From: Comamonas sp. SCN 65-56
GTDB taxonomy: Bacteria; Pseudomonadota; Gammaproteobacteria; Burkholderiales; Burkholderiaceae_C
DNA length: 64,000 nucleotides
Assembly: GCF_001724135.1 (NCBI RefSeq)
Contig: NZ_MEDS01000006.1
Span: forward strand, 1-64,000
Reading direction: 5' to 3'
Made by a program: the position numbers and the translations under genes. The notes under the pieces were generated by a model. The model saw only the letters and a list, made by a program, of their open reading frames with translations, was not told where the DNA came from and searched no databases. Below, one piece after another: positions 46,771-57,875 of this stretch. Position 1 is the stretch's first letter; every line of letters starts with the position of its first letter.

Positions 46771-47780
46771 AGCCGCATGTCCTCGTCTGCGGCGGCGCCG
46801 GCTACATCGGCGCGCACATGTGCAAGCGCCTGGCGCGCGCCGGCGTGGTGCCTGTCACCTTCGACAGCCTTGTCACCGGCCACCGCAACGCCGTGCAATG
46901 GGGGCCGCTGGAAATCGGCGACTTGCTCCATCCTGGCGACCTGAGCGCGGTTTTCGCGCGCTATCCGATCCAGTCGGTACTGCATTTTGCCGCGCGCTCA
47001 CTGGTCGGCGAATCGGTGCGCGAACCGGCGCTATACCTGCGCAACAACGTCACCGGTACCCTGAACCTGCTCGATGCCATGCGCAGCGCCGGCGTGGGCA
47101 AGCTGGTGTTTTCGTCCACTGCCGCGGTCTATGGCAACCCGCTGTACACACCGATCGACGAAGCGCATCCGGCGCAGCCCATCAACCCCTACGGCCTGAG
47201 CAAATGGCTGGCCGAGCAGCAGATCCGCGCCTACTGCGAAGCCTATGGCCTGCGCGCCGTCTGCCTGCGCTACTTCAACGCCGCCGGCGCCGACGCCGAC
47301 GGCGAAACCGGCGAAGCGCACGAGCCCGAAACCCATCTCATCCCGAACATCATCCGCGCGGCGCTCACGCCTTCCCTCGGCCCGGTCAAGCTGTTTGGCA
47401 ACGACTACCCGACGCCGGACGGCACCTGCGTGCGCGACTACATCCATGTCGAAGATTTGGCCGAAGCCCATCTGCTCGCGCTGGATTACATGGCCGGGCA
47501 GCCAGGCTTTCATGTGTTCAACCTGGGCACCGGCCAGGGCAATTCCGTCGCCGAAGTCCTCGCGCAATGCCAGGCGCTGTGCGCGGGTGCGCCGGCCAGT
47601 GAAGTCCAGCCGCGCCGCCCCGGAGACCCGGCCACGCTGGTGGCCAGTGCTGCGCTGGCGCAGGCGGCGCTGGGCTGGACACCGCGCCATGGCCTGGACG
47701 GCATCTTGCGCAGCGCCCTGCGCTGGCACCAGGGCAGCGGCGCTACAGCTGCAACAGCTCGATCGACTGCAGATCGATGA
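46767..47780 (+). CDS. galE: UDP-glucose 4-epimerase
   Basis: A 337-residue extended SDR with NAD motif [14 protein letters not shown], catalytic Ser/Thr in FSSTAAVYG, YxxxK in YGLSKW, and [16 protein letters not shown] typical of GalE. It interconverts UDP-glucose and UDP-galactose for surface glycans. It is translationally coupled to metH, and its last 38 bases overlap the convergent MBL gene, which explains the degenerate C-terminus ([14 protein letters not shown]). Confidence 0.93.
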
Positions 47781-48534
47781 TCTGCAGCCCGCGCCCCTGC
47801 TCCAGCTGGCGCACCTCGCGCATGATGGCCGCGCCCTCGCTGGGCTTGAGGTGCGAGATGTAGACCGGAAAGCCGGCTGGATCGCTGAGCTGCGCGAGTT
47901 CCTGCGCCAGCGCAGCCGGCGTCAGATGCCCGCTTTTGCGCGCGAGTGCCTGCTCGCGGTTGCTGAAGGCGGTTTCCATCACCAGCGCCCCCACGCCCGG
48001 CGCCTGGGCATGCAAGGCGTTCACGCGCTGCCAGAAGGCCGCCACGCCACCCTCGGTATCGCCGCTGAACACCCACCAGGCGCCCGCCCCGCGCAGCGCA
48101 TAGCCCACGGCAGGCACGCTGTGGCTGGCCGGCAAGGCTTCCAGGGTGATTCCGGACACCGCCAGCACATCGCCCACGCCCAAGGGGTGCAGCTGCACCA
48201 ATGGGGCCTCGGGCCGCGGAATGCGCGTGAAATCCGGCCAGATGACGTCGTTGAAAATGTGCTCGCGCAAGGCCTTGAGGGTCTGCGCCAGCGCAAACAC
48301 CTGCAGCGGCGCGCAGCGCTGCGTGCCTACGGTATCCAGCAGCAGCGGCAGCGCGGCAATGTGATCCAGGTGCGAATGGGTGAGAAAGACATGGGTGATG
48401 CCGGCCATTTCCTCGACGCTCAGATCGCCGACGCCGGTGCCTGCATCCACCAGGATGTGATCATCAATGAAAAAGGCGGTCGTGCGCGAATCGCGGGCAA
48501 TGGAGCCGCTGCAGCCGAGCACGCGAACCTTCAT
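47743..48534 (-). CDS. MBL-fold hydrolase, class II cAMP phosphodiesterase-like
   Basis: A 263-residue metallo-beta-lactamase protein: MKVRVLGCSGSIARDSRTTA, the metal-binding THSHLDHIAALPLLLD, the His of PASHSVPAVGY and FSGDTEGG, and YISHLKPSEG. The N-terminus with GCSGS and the LKPS end resemble class II 3',5'-cyclic nucleotide phosphodiesterases, but tRNase Z-like activity is not excluded. A stand-alone cNMP-binding protein is encoded at 28147 but no direct link is shown. ATG 48534 is the start. A palindromic element lies 20 bases upstream. Confidence 0.88.
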   Translation of the reverse strand: MKVRVLGCSGSIARDSRTTAFFIDDHILVDAGTGVGDLSVEEMAGITHVFLTHSHLDHIAALPLLLDTVGTQRCAPLQVFALAQTLKALREHIFNDVIWPDFTRIPRPEAPLVQLHPLGVGDVLAVSGITLEALPASHSVPAVGYALRGAGAWWVFSGDTEGGVAAFWQRVNALHAQAPGVGALVMETAFSNREQALARKSGHLTPAALAQELAQLSDPAGFPVYISHLKPSEGAAIMREVRQLEQGRGLQIIDLQSIELLQL

Positions 48535-48553
48535 CTGCCGGGCTTTCTGCTCA

Positions 48554-48712
48554 GAGCTTGAGAGGCAATTGCCCGTGCCTGAAAGGTGCGTCAAAACGCT
48601 GCCGATCGAGGCGCAAAACGCAGTCATAGCCCGGGCTATGGCGAGTATTTGCAACGAAGAGTGGTGGTGTTTTGGCGTGCAGGGCGGGCATGGGGGATGG
48701 CCTCTCAAGCTC
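48554..48712. repeat. 159-bp imperfect palindrome, MITE-like element
   Basis: The ends GAGCTTGAGAGGC (48554-48566) and GCCTCTCAAGCTC (48700-48712) are a perfect 13-bp inverted repeat. The centre CATAGCCCGGGCTATG (48625-48640) is a perfect 16-bp palindrome located exactly midway. The arms between them align with mismatches (for example CAAAACGC..GCAAAACGCAG against CAAAACACC..GCAAATACTCG). The element carries no gene and abuts the stop codon of the FHA gene. It explains the whole gap between the FHA and MBL genes. A non-autonomous mobile or RNA-level role is inferred only. Confidence 0.75.
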
Positions 48713-49330
48713 TCAGAGCAGCACAAATTCCATCTGCGTCTCCCCCAGCACGATCTGATCGCCGGGTTGCAACGAATGGGGCTCGGTGATCGCCTGTCCG
48801 TTGACGCTGGGCGGCGCGCCATCCACCTGCGCCAGCAGATAGCCGTGCGGGCGGTGGCTGATCGAGGCCACGGCTTCGCCGGGCTTGCCCAGGGTCGTAA
48901 CCACCTTGGTCAATGGCACTTCCCGACCAGCGCCCGGCCCCGTCAGCACGCGTACCAGCGCCCGGCCCGCGGCGGGCGGCGCAGCGGGTGCCGGTGGCTG
49001 CGCGGCAGGAGCGGCGGGTACGGGGGCATGGAGCGCAGTCGGCTCACCCTGCACAAAGCGCACCTCGTATTTGCCGATGATGACCTGGTCGCCGTCGTTT
49101 AGCAGCTGGCGCTGCACCGGTTGCCCGTTGACGAAGGTGCCATTGGTGCTGTGCAAGTCCTCGACTTCGACTGCCTGACCCTGCAAATGAAAGGCCGCGT
49201 GCTCGCCGCTGACGGTGAGGTTCTCGATCACGATGTCGTTGTTCGGGCGGCGCCCCAGCGTCGTGCGTGATTTTGCAAGGTCCACCTCCTTGACGATCGT
49301 TCCTTCAAGCATGAAGACCAGGCTGGGCAT
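48713..49330 (-). CDS. FHA-domain protein
   Basis: A 205-residue protein with an N-terminal FHA domain: LGRRPNNDIVIENLTVSGEHA and DLHSTNGTFVNG contain the phospho-threonine-binding Arg, Ser and Asn. After a Pro/Ala-rich linker (about 105-125) comes a second, diverged FHA-like part (PLTKVVTTLGKPGEAVASISHR, NGQAITEPHSLQPGDQIVLG) that lacks some of these residues. It probably reads Ser/Thr phosphorylation. The next gene upstream encodes a PP2C phosphatase; the matching kinase is not in the window. Confidence 0.92.
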   Translation of the reverse strand: MPSLVFMLEGTIVKEVDLAKSRTTLGRRPNNDIVIENLTVSGEHAAFHLQGQAVEVEDLHSTNGTFVNGQPVQRQLLNDGDQVIIGKYEVRFVQGEPTALHAPVPAAPAAQPPAPAAPPAAGRALVRVLTGPGAGREVPLTKVVTTLGKPGEAVASISHRPHGYLLAQVDGAPPSVNGQAITEPHSLQPGDQIVLGETQMEFVLL

Positions 49331-49353
49331 GCGCTATTTCCTATCTCGCCCGA

Positions 49354-50130
49354 TTATCGACCAACCATGCCGGCCGCGACGCTCGTGCGCGCCAGGATGA
49401 CGCTGGTGTTGTCGCGCCCGCCCAGGGCATTGGCCTGCTGCAGCAGGCGCTCGGCCAGCAGCGGCAACGCGGAAGGATCGCGCAGCAGCACCTCCAGGTC
49501 CTGGTCGTTCATGCGGTCGGTCAGCCCATCGGTGCAGAACAGGAACAGATCATCGGCCTGCACCGTGAATTCATTGATTTCCAGCCGCACCTGCGGATCA
49601 ACCCCGAGCGCGCGCGTGAGCAGGTTGCGCATGCCCGAATGGCGCGCATGCTGCAGCGTCATCAGACCACTGTCCACCTGCTCCTGCAGCCAGGTGTGGT
49701 CGCGCGTGATGCGGCGCAGCCGCTTGTCGCGCAGCAGATAGCCGCGTGAATCGCCAATATGACCGAGCAGCAGTCGGTCGCGCGCAAAAACGCCGGCCAC
49801 CAGCGTGGTTCCCATGCCGGCGTATTCCGGGCGGTCGAGTGCCGCGTTCAGGATCTCGGCGTTTGCCCGGTCGACGCAGGCGGTCAAGGTCTCGCGAATG
49901 AGCGTGACATCCACCGCCTGGCCCGCGGCCATCAGCCAGGCACCAAGCTCCTGCTCGATGATCTGCACCGCCATCGCGCTGGCGACTTCGCCCGCGTTGT
50001 ACCCGCCCATGCCGTCGGCGACAACGATCAACCGCGCATCGGCGCAGACGGCCACGGCATCTTCGTTGTTGCTGCGCACCCGCCCGACATCGGTGCGCGC
50101 GCAAAACTCGTAATCCAGAGGGGAAGGCAT
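49354..50130 (-). CDS. PP2C-family Ser/Thr protein phosphatase
   Basis: A 258-residue PPM phosphatase with all metal-binding motifs: RSNNEDAV, VVADGMGGYNAGE, GMGTTLV, GHIGDSRGYLL, LFCTDGLTD and GGRDNTSV. It should dephosphorylate Ser/Thr in the cytoplasm. FHA and PP2C genes side by side (23 bases apart) point to a bacterial Ser/Thr phospho-signalling pair. ATG 50130 is taken as start; ATG 50154 is also possible as no clear ribosome site decides. Confidence 0.92.
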   Translation of the reverse strand: MPSPLDYEFCARTDVGRVRSNNEDAVAVCADARLIVVADGMGGYNAGEVASAMAVQIIEQELGAWLMAAGQAVDVTLIRETLTACVDRANAEILNAALDRPEYAGMGTTLVAGVFARDRLLLGHIGDSRGYLLRDKRLRRITRDHTWLQEQVDSGLMTLQHARHSGMRNLLTRALGVDPQVRLEINEFTVQADDLFLFCTDGLTDRMNDQDLEVLLRDPSALPLLAERLLQQANALGGRDNTSVILARTSVAAGMVGR

Positions 50131-50205
50131 CGGCTGGCCGTCGGTGACGCCCATGGGCGTTAAACGCTGCAAGGGCGCAATGATACGGGCGGCGGCGTTG
50201 CGCCG

Positions 50206-50234
50206 ACAAAAAAGCCAGCTCCGGGAGCTGGCTT
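50206..50234 (-). terminator. Rho-independent terminator after sucCD
   Basis: AAGCCAGCTCC and GGAGCTGGCTT form an 11-bp dyad around one base (50212-50234). On the minus strand the stem is followed by TTTTTTG, in the right place to end the sucC-sucD transcript. Confidence 0.9.
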
Positions 50235-50252
50235 CGCACCGGGCCGCAAGGC

Positions 50253-51146
50253 TCAGAGCAGACTCTTGAGGATGCGCCCCATCTCCGACGGATTGCGTGT
50301 GATTTTGAAACCACACTCCTCCATCACCGCCAGCTTGGCCTCGGCCGTGTCGGCGCCGCCGGAGATCAGCGCCCCCGCATGGCCCATGCGCTTGCCGGGA
50401 GGCGCGGTCACACCGGCGATGAAGCCGACGATGGGCTTCTTCATGTTGGCCTTGCACCAGCGCGCCGCGTCCGCCTCGTCCGGGCCGCCGATTTCGCCGA
50501 TCATGATGACGGCATCCGTCTCGGGGTCGTCGTTGAAGGCCTTCATCACGTCGATGTGCTTGAGGCCGTTGATCGGGTCACCACCGATGCCGACGGCGCT
50601 GGACTGGCCAATGCCCAGCTCGCTCAACTGCCCCACCGCTTCATAGGTCAGCGTGCCGGAGCGCGAAACCACGCCCACGCGGCCCTTCATGTGGATATGG
50701 CCGGGCATGATGCCGATCTTGATCTCGTCGGGCGTGATGAGGCCCGGGCAGTTGGGGCCGAGCAGCAGCGTCTTTTTGCCGCCCCTGGCTTCCTTGGCCT
50801 TCATCTTGTTACGCACTTCCAGCATGTCGCGCACCGGAATGCCTTCGGTGATGCAGATGGCCAGATCCAGGTCGGCCTCGACGGCTTCCCAGATGGCAGC
50901 CGCTGCGCCGGCCGGCGGCACGTAGATCACGCTCACCGTGGCGCCGGTCTGCCGCGCCGCTTCCTTCACGGTGCCGTAGATCGGAATGTCAAAAATTTTC
51001 TCACCCGCTTTTTTCGGGTTCACGCCGGCGACGAAGCACTGCTTGCCATTGGCGTACTCCTGGCATTTCTGGGTGTGAAACTGGCCCGTCTTGCCGGTGA
51101 TGCCCTGGGTGATGACCTTGGTGTCTTTGTTGATGTAGATCGACAT
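50253..51146 (-). CDS. sucD: Succinyl-CoA synthetase alpha subunit
   Basis: A 297-residue protein of standard length. CoA-binding [29 protein letters not shown] and the phospho-histidine in [10 protein letters not shown] are intact. With SucC it converts succinyl-CoA to succinate with NTP formation in the TCA cycle. It starts 17 bases after sucC and is followed by a strong terminator. Confidence 0.97.
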   Translation of the reverse strand: MSIYINKDTKVITQGITGKTGQFHTQKCQEYANGKQCFVAGVNPKKAGEKIFDIPIYGTVKEAARQTGATVSVIYVPPAGAAAAIWEAVEADLDLAICITEGIPVRDMLEVRNKMKAKEARGGKKTLLLGPNCPGLITPDEIKIGIMPGHIHMKGRVGVVSRSGTLTYEAVGQLSELGIGQSSAVGIGGDPINGLKHIDVMKAFNDDPETDAVIMIGEIGGPDEADAARWCKANMKKPIVGFIAGVTAPPGKRMGHAGALISGGADTAEAKLAVMEECGFKITRNPSEMGRILKSLL

Positions 51147-51163
51147 GTTGTTCTCTCCCGGGC

Positions 51164-52324
<1,161 letters not shown>

Positions 52325-52542
52325 GAGGTCTCTCTCAGGAAAGGTGGAGTCTTTACCCGTGCTGCCGAAGAGCGCAGTGCAGAACCGCAGTGGCGGGGTC
52401 TGGGGTCGCGTCGCGCCGCATCACTGCGCCAGCTTCACGACCTCGGCAATCGGCGAATGTATCATGTTGCGACGCACCATTCAGACGACGCCCGCGGTCA
52501 CCCGATGGGCACCACCGTTTCTCACGCGCAGGAGCACACCTC

Positions 52543-53475
52543 ATGGCCAAGGTCTTCATCGATGGCGAAGCCGGCACCACCGGCTTGCAGATCCGCGAGC
52601 GGCTGCACGCCCTGCCGCAGATCGAGCTGGCGAGCATTGACCCGCAGTTGCGCAAGGACACCGCCGCCAAGCGCGCGCTGATCGCCGGTGTCGATCTGGT
52701 GGTGCTGTGCCTGCACGACGACGCCGCGCGTGAAACGGTGGCCATGGTGGATGCGATCACCGCGCAAACCGGCAGGCGCATCCGCATCATCGACGCCTCC
52801 ACCGCGCACCGCACGGCGGACGGCTGGGTGTTCGGCTTTCCCGAACTGACGCCTGGGCAGCTGGCAGCGATTCGCGCCGCCGACCGCGTCGCCAACCCCG
52901 GCTGCTACGCCACCGGCGCGATCGCGCTGCTGCGCCCGCTGGTGGATGCCGGGCTGATCCCTGACGACTATCCGCTGGTACTGCCTTCGGTCAGCGGCTA
53001 CTCGGGCGGCGGGCGCACCATGATCGAAGCGCACGAAAAGGGCGAAGCGGCCAGGTACGAGCTCTACGCACTCAGCCTCTCGCACAAGCATTTGCCGGAA
53101 ATCATGAAGTACGCCGGCGTCAAGCGCCGCCCGCTGTTCGTGCCCTCCGTCGGCAATTTCCGCCAGGGCATGCTGGTGGAGCTGCCGCTGCACCTGGATC
53201 TGCTTCGGGGGGAGCCGACGGCGGCCGACCTGCACGACGTGCTGGCCGCCCACTACGCCAAAACCAACACCGTCGAGCAGTTCGTCAAGGTGCTGCCGGC
53301 CACCGACGACGGCAAGCTGGAGGCTGAAGCGCTCAACGACACCAACCAGCTCGAACTGCGCGTGTTCGGCAACGACAGCTACCGCCAGGCGGTGCTGGTG
53401 GCGCGGCTGGACAATCTGGGCAAGGGGGCCAGTGGCGCGGCGGTGCAGAACCTCAAGCTGATGTTGGACCTGTAA
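52543..53475 (+). CDS. argC: N-acetyl-gamma-glutamyl-phosphate reductase, type 2
   Basis: A 310-residue protein. [18 protein letters not shown] is the NADP-binding start typical of the short (type 2) ArgC, and the catalytic Cys lies in [10 protein letters not shown]. It carries out the third step of arginine synthesis. AGGAG at about 52530-52534 supports ATG 52543. A dispersed repeat follows the gene. Confidence 0.94.
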   Translation: MAKVFIDGEAGTTGLQIRERLHALPQIELASIDPQLRKDTAAKRALIAGVDLVVLCLHDDAARETVAMVDAITAQTGRRIRIIDASTAHRTADGWVFGFPELTPGQLAAIRAADRVANPGCYATGAIALLRPLVDAGLIPDDYPLVLPSVSGYSGGGRTMIEAHEKGEAARYELYALSLSHKHLPEIMKYAGVKRRPLFVPSVGNFRQGMLVELPLHLDLLRGEPTAADLHDVLAAHYAKTNTVEQFVKVLPATDDGKLEAEALNDTNQLELRVFGNDSYRQAVLVARLDNLGKGASGAAVQNLKLMLDL

Positions 53476-53479
53476 AAAT

Positions 53480-53541
53480 CCAGGTCAAATCCATCCAAAA
53501 CGCTTGCTGATAAACCGCTGATAGCTATCAATTTTTATTCA
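53480..53541 (-). repeat. Dispersed about 55-bp palindromic repeat, copy 5
   Basis: On the minus strand GAATAAAAATTGATAGCTAT, CAGCGGTTTATCAGCAAGCG, then TTTTGGATGGATTTGACC follow the family pattern. It fills the gap between argC and the convergent metH N-terminal gene and overlaps the latter's stop codon. Confidence 0.78.
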
Positions 53542-54573
53542 GGCCTCGGCTGGATAGAACAGCTTGCGCGTCGCCACCGGCACCACCGCTTGAGCAATGG
53601 CCTGGATGTGCTCTGGCGTGGTGCCACAGCAGCCGCCGACGATGTTCACCAGCCCCTCGGCGGCGAACTCGTGCAGCAATCGGCTGGTGACATCCGGCGT
53701 TTCATCGAAGCCGGTGTCGCTCATCGGGTTGGGCAGGCCGGCGTTGGGGTAGCAACTGATGAAGGTCTCGGGCGCGACCTTGGCGAGTTCCTGGATGTAG
53801 GGGCGCATCAGCGCCGCGCCCAGCGCGCAGTTCAGGCCGATGGCGAGCGGATTCGCGTGGCGCACGCTGTGCCAGAAGGCGGTCACCGTCTGGCCCGAGA
53901 GGATGCGCCCGGAGGCGTCGGTCACCGTGCCGCTGATGATGATGGGCAGGCATTCGCCGGTTTCCTCGTACACCTCTTCGATGGCAAACAGCGCCGCCTT
54001 GGCGTTGAGCGTGTCGAAAATCGTCTCAACCATCAACACATCGGCGCCGCCCTCGATCAGGCCGCTGGCCTGCTCGTGGTAGGCCGCGCGCAATTGCTCG
54101 AAGGTGATGTTGCGTGCGCCCGGGTCGTTCACGTCGGGGCTGATGCTCGCGGTCTTGGGCGTGGGGCCGAGCGCGCCAATGACGAAACGCGGTTTGTCCG
54201 GCGTGCTGAATTTGTCGCACGCCGCGCGCGCCAGCTTCGCCGCCGCCACGTTCATCTCGCGCGCCAGGTCCTGCATGTCGTAGTCGGCCTGCGCCACCGT
54301 GGTCGCACCAAAGGTGTCGGTCTCGATCAGGTCGGCGCCCGCGGCGAGATAGCCTTCGTGGATGTCGCTGATGACTTGCGGCATCGTCAGCACCAGCAGC
54401 TCGTTGTTGCCCTTCACGTCCTTGTGAAAGTCCTTGAAGCGCTCGCCGCGAAACTGCGCCTCGGTCAGCTTCAGGCGCTGCACCATGGTGCCCATGGCGC
54501 CGTCCAGAATCACGATGCGGTTGGCAAGAATTTCGGGCAGTGGCTGCGCACGGGTGTAATGGGGAAGCGTCAT
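53539..54573 (-). CDS. metH: Methionine synthase MetH, homocysteine-binding half
   Basis: A 344-residue homocysteine S-methyltransferase domain. The zinc-binding Cys residues are in GLNCALG and [11 protein letters not shown], and [23 protein letters not shown] and [11 protein letters not shown] match the N-terminal module of MetH rather than a stand-alone MmuM. It should work with the cobalamin half encoded at 44029-46770, about 7 kb away on the opposite strand. No riboswitch is visible upstream of it, so the two halves may be regulated differently. Confidence 0.94.
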   Translation of the reverse strand: MTLPHYTRAQPLPEILANRIVILDGAMGTMVQRLKLTEAQFRGERFKDFHKDVKGNNELLVLTMPQVISDIHEGYLAAGADLIETDTFGATTVAQADYDMQDLAREMNVAAAKLARAACDKFSTPDKPRFVIGALGPTPKTASISPDVNDPGARNITFEQLRAAYHEQASGLIEGGADVLMVETIFDTLNAKAALFAIEEVYEETGECLPIIISGTVTDASGRILSGQTVTAFWHSVRHANPLAIGLNCALGAALMRPYIQELAKVAPETFISCYPNAGLPNPMSDTGFDETPDVTSRLLHEFAAEGLVNIVGGCCGTTPEHIQAIAQAVVPVATRKLFYPAEA

Positions 54574-54620
54574 GCGGCAATTGTAGGAAGACCCGTGCCG
54601 GACAATAGCAGGGTCGGTTT

Positions 54621-54675
54621 TTCAATGAAATACCGCTTCTGCGCATGCCAGACAAGCGCGAGCAGCTATCTTTAA
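54621..54675 (-). repeat. Dispersed about 55-bp palindromic repeat, copy 6
   Basis: On the minus strand TTAAAGATAGCTGCTCGCGC, TTGTCTGGCATGCGCAGAAG, then CGGTATTTCATTGAA match the family. It occupies most of the metH/recQ divergent intergenic region and ends about 10 bases before the recQ start. Confidence 0.75.
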
Positions 54676-54685
54676 CGAAGTTTCC

Positions 54686-56542
54686 TTGTCCTCCCCTCTC
54701 TCCATCCTGCGCCAGGTTTTCGGCTACGACAGCTTTCGTGGTCCGCAAGCGGACATCATCGACCACGTCACCGGCGGTGGCGATGCGCTCGTGCTCATGC
54801 CCACGGGCGGCGGCAAATCGCTGTGCTACCAGATTCCGGCGATTGCACGCCAGCAGGCGCACCTGGGTGTCACCCTTGTGGTCTCGCCGCTGATCGCCCT
54901 GATGCACGACCAGGTCGGCGCGCTGCGCGAGGCCGGCGTCGCCGCCGCCTTCCTCAACTCCACGCTGGACTGGTCGCAGGCGCTGGAGGTGGAGCAGCGC
55001 CTGGCGCGCGGCGAAACCACGCTGCTCTACGCCGCGCCCGAGCGTGTGGTGAGCGAGCGCTTCCTCAGCCTACTCGACGGCCTGTACGCGCAAGGCCAGC
55101 TGGCACTGGTGGCGATTGACGAGGCGCATTGCGTGAGCCAGTGGGGCCACGACTTTCGCCCCGAATACCGCCAGCTGGCGATGCTGGCCGAGCGCTATCC
55201 GGGCGTACCGCGCATCGCCCTGACCGCCACCGCCGACGCACTCACGCGCGCCGACATCCTCGAAGGGCTGCAGCTGGGCTCGGCGCAAGTCTTCATCAGC
55301 AGCTTTGACCGCCCCAACATCCGCTACCACGTGCAAGAGAAGAAGGAGCCGCTGGCCCAGCTGCTGCGCTTCATCGAGCAGGAGCACGCCGGCGAAGCGG
55401 GCATCGTCTATTGCCAGTCGCGCAAGCGGGTGGAGGAAATGGCGCGGGCGCTGTCCCAGGCCGGCATCGCCGCGCTGCCCTACCACGCCGGCATGGAAAT
55501 GGATGTCCGCCAGGCGCACCAGGACCGGTTCCTGCGCGAGGACGACATCGTCATGGTCGCCACCATCGCCTTCGGCATGGGCATAGACAAGCCGGATGTG
55601 CGCTTCGTCGCCCACGTCGACCTGCCGCGCAACATCGAGGGCTACTACCAGGAAACCGGACGCGCCGGGCGCGACGGCCTGCCCGCCGATGCCTGGATGA
55701 TCTACGGTCTGCAGGACGTGGTGAACCAGCGGCGCATGATCGACGAAGGCGACGCCAGCGAGGCCTTCAAGACCGTGCTGCGCGGCAAGCTCGACGCGCT
55801 GCTCACGCTCGCCGAGGCCACCGACTGCCGCCGCCAGCGGCTGCTGGTCTACTTTGGCGAAGTGTCAGAGCCCTGCGGCAACTGCGACAACTGCCTGCAA
55901 CCGCCCGCTGTCTGGGATGGCACCGACGCCGCGCGCAAGCTCCTGTCCACCATCTACCGCGTGCATGAGATGAGCGGCCTGACCTTCGGCACCGGGCATC
56001 TGATGGACATCGTGCGCGGCAACGCGACCGACAAGGTGCGCCAGTTCGGGCACGAGCGCCTGTCCACCTTCGGCCTGGGCGCCAATTACAACGAGCACCA
56101 GCTGCGCGCCGTGCTGCGCCAGCTGCTGGCCACGCAGGCGGTGGGTGTGCAGCGCGTGCTGCTGGAAGATGGCCGTGCCTTCGATACGCTGGCCCTGGGC
56201 GCCGGCGCCCGCCCGCTGCTGCGCGGCGAAGTACCTGTGCTGCTGCGCGAAACCAGCGCCGCCGCGCGCCGCACGCGCAAGCCCCGGCGCCACACGCCAG
56301 CCGCCGCGGCCGCCGAACTGGGCGCCAGCGCCCAGGTGCGCTTCATCAACCTCAAGGCCTGGCGCGCCGAGGTGGCGCGGGAGCACGGCGTGCCGGCCTA
56401 CGTCGTGTTTCTGGACACCACACTGGCCGCGATCGCCGAACGCAACCCGGCGACCCTGGCCGACCTTGCCGGCATCCCAGGCATGGGCGCCAAGCGGCTG
56501 GAGGCGTATGGCGCGCAGGTCTTGCAGGTGTGCCAGGCGTAG
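54686..56542 (+). CDS. recQ: ATP-dependent DNA helicase RecQ
   Basis: A 618-residue RecQ. Walker A VLMPTGGGKSLCYQ, DEAHCVSQWGHDFRPEY, the motif VI QETGRAGRDG, zinc Cys residues in EPCGNCDNC, the RQC domain and a C-terminal HRDC domain (about 545-615) are all present. It unwinds DNA 3'-to-5' in repair and recombination. No ATG fits; TTG 54686 is the start. The nearest upstream sequence is a dispersed repeat, and no clear ribosome site is seen. Confidence 0.95.
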   Translation: MSSPLSILRQVFGYDSFRGPQADIIDHVTGGGDALVLMPTGGGKSLCYQIPAIARQQAHLGVTLVVSPLIALMHDQVGALREAGVAAAFLNSTLDWSQALEVEQRLARGETTLLYAAPERVVSERFLSLLDGLYAQGQLALVAIDEAHCVSQWGHDFRPEYRQLAMLAERYPGVPRIALTATADALTRADILEGLQLGSAQVFISSFDRPNIRYHVQEKKEPLAQLLRFIEQEHAGEAGIVYCQSRKRVEEMARALSQAGIAALPYHAGMEMDVRQAHQDRFLREDDIVMVATIAFGMGIDKPDVRFVAHVDLPRNIEGYYQETGRAGRDGLPADAWMIYGLQDVVNQRRMIDEGDASEAFKTVLRGKLDALLTLAEATDCRRQRLLVYFGEVSEPCGNCDNCLQPPAVWDGTDAARKLLSTIYRVHEMSGLTFGTGHLMDIVRGNATDKVRQFGHERLSTFGLGANYNEHQLRAVLRQLLATQAVGVQRVLLEDGRAFDTLALGAGARPLLRGEVPVLLRETSAAARRTRKPRRHTPAAAAAELGASAQVRFINLKAWRAEVAREHGVPAYVVFLDTTLAAIAERNPATLADLAGIPGMGAKRLEAYGAQVLQVCQA

Positions 56543-56589
56543 CTGGGGGGCACTGCTCAATAGCGCTCGAGCGCGCCACCAGGCACTCG

Positions 56590-57813
56590 CTAGGCTGCCT
56601 TGGGCCGGGGGTGTTCTATCGTTGGCAAAAACACCGTGAGCAGCCCCAGCAGCGGCAAGAACGCACAGACCTGGTAGACGAATTCGATGCCCCGGCTGTC
56701 GGCCAAAACGCCCAGCACGGCCGCGCCCACGCCGCCCATGCCGAAGGCAAAACCGAAGAACAGGCCGGAGACGGCGCCGATCTTGCCGGGCATCAGTTCC
56801 TGTGCATAGACCAGGATGGCCGAGAACGCCGAGGCGATGACCACGCCGATAATGAAGGTCAGGATGCCGGTCCACATCAGGCCGACATGCGGCAGCAGCA
56901 GCGTGAACGGCGCCACCCCCAGGATCGAGACCCAGATCACCGGCTTGCGCCCGATGCGATCACCAATCGGCCCACCGGCCAGCGTGCCAGCCGCCACCGC
57001 GAACAAAAAGACGAAGAGGTGGATCTGCGCCGACTGCACCGAGACATGAAAGCGCTCGATCAGGTAGAAGGTGTAGTAGCTGGTCAGGCTGGTGAGATAG
57101 AAATACTTCGAAAAAATGAGCAGCAACAGCACGCCAATCGCGCGCCGAACCACATTCGGCGGCACGGGGCTGACGGCCGTGCTGGCCGCCTTCCTGGTGC
57201 GTGCGCCACTGCCCAGGAACTGGCGCCGGTACCAGTTGCCGATCTGCCAGAGTACCGCGATCGCCACCAGCGCCGCCACGGCAAACCAGGCGATCGCGCC
57301 CTGGCCATGCGGCAGCACGATGAGCGCCGCCAGCAGTGGCCCGAGCGCCGAACCGGTGTTGCCGCCGACCTGAAAGATCGATTGCGCCAGCCCATGCTGT
57401 CCGCCCGAGGCCAGGCGCGCGATGCGCGACGATTCGGGGTGAAACACCGAAGAACCCGTGCCCACCAGCGCAGCCGCCAGCAAAATCACGCCGAAGTTCG
57501 GCGCGACCGACAGCAGCAGCAGCCCGCACAGCGTCGAGCCCATGCCAAAGGCGAGCGAGTGCGGCTGCGGGTGCTTGTCGGTGTACAGGCCGATCAGCGG
57601 TTGCAGCAGCGAGGCGGTGAGCTGGTAGGTCAGCGTGATCAGGCCGATCTGCAGAAAGCTCAGGTTGAAATCGCCCTTGAGAATGGGGTAGATCGCCAGG
57701 ATCAACGACTGGATCATGTCGTTGAGCATGTGCGAAAAGCTGATCGCGCCGAGCACGCGGTAGCGCGTGGGGTTGGGCGCGGGCATGGCGGCGGCAGTGG
57801 TGACGGGCGGCAT
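56590..57813 (-). CDS. MFS exporter of the fosmidomycin-resistance (Fsr) family
   Basis: A 407-residue protein with 12 hydrophobic segments. LGAISFSHMLNDMIQSLILAIYPILK and LQIGLITLTYQLTASLLQPLIGLYTDKHP match Fsr closely. Fsr exports fosmidomycin in E. coli; the natural substrate is unknown. It is transcribed with a DUF1439 gene upstream only if the 62-base gap is bridged. Confidence 0.9.
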   Translation of the reverse strand: MPPVTTAAAMPAPNPTRYRVLGAISFSHMLNDMIQSLILAIYPILKGDFNLSFLQIGLITLTYQLTASLLQPLIGLYTDKHPQPHSLAFGMGSTLCGLLLLSVAPNFGVILLAAALVGTGSSVFHPESSRIARLASGGQHGLAQSIFQVGGNTGSALGPLLAALIVLPHGQGAIAWFAVAALVAIAVLWQIGNWYRRQFLGSGARTRKAASTAVSPVPPNVVRRAIGVLLLLIFSKYFYLTSLTSYYTFYLIERFHVSVQSAQIHLFVFLFAVAAGTLAGGPIGDRIGRKPVIWVSILGVAPFTLLLPHVGLMWTGILTFIIGVVIASAFSAILVYAQELMPGKIGAVSGLFFGFAFGMGGVGAAVLGVLADSRGIEFVYQVCAFLPLLGLLTVFLPTIEHPRPKAA

Positions 57814-57875
57814 GGGCAGGCTGGATCGACGAACGAGAGCCTTGGATGGTAGCGGCGCGCACGCCTATGTGCTGC

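Noticed and set aside
53539..54573. Stand-alone homocysteine methyltransferase MmuM or BHMT
   Set aside because: Sequence features fit the MetH N-terminal module, and the matching C-terminal half is present in the same window.
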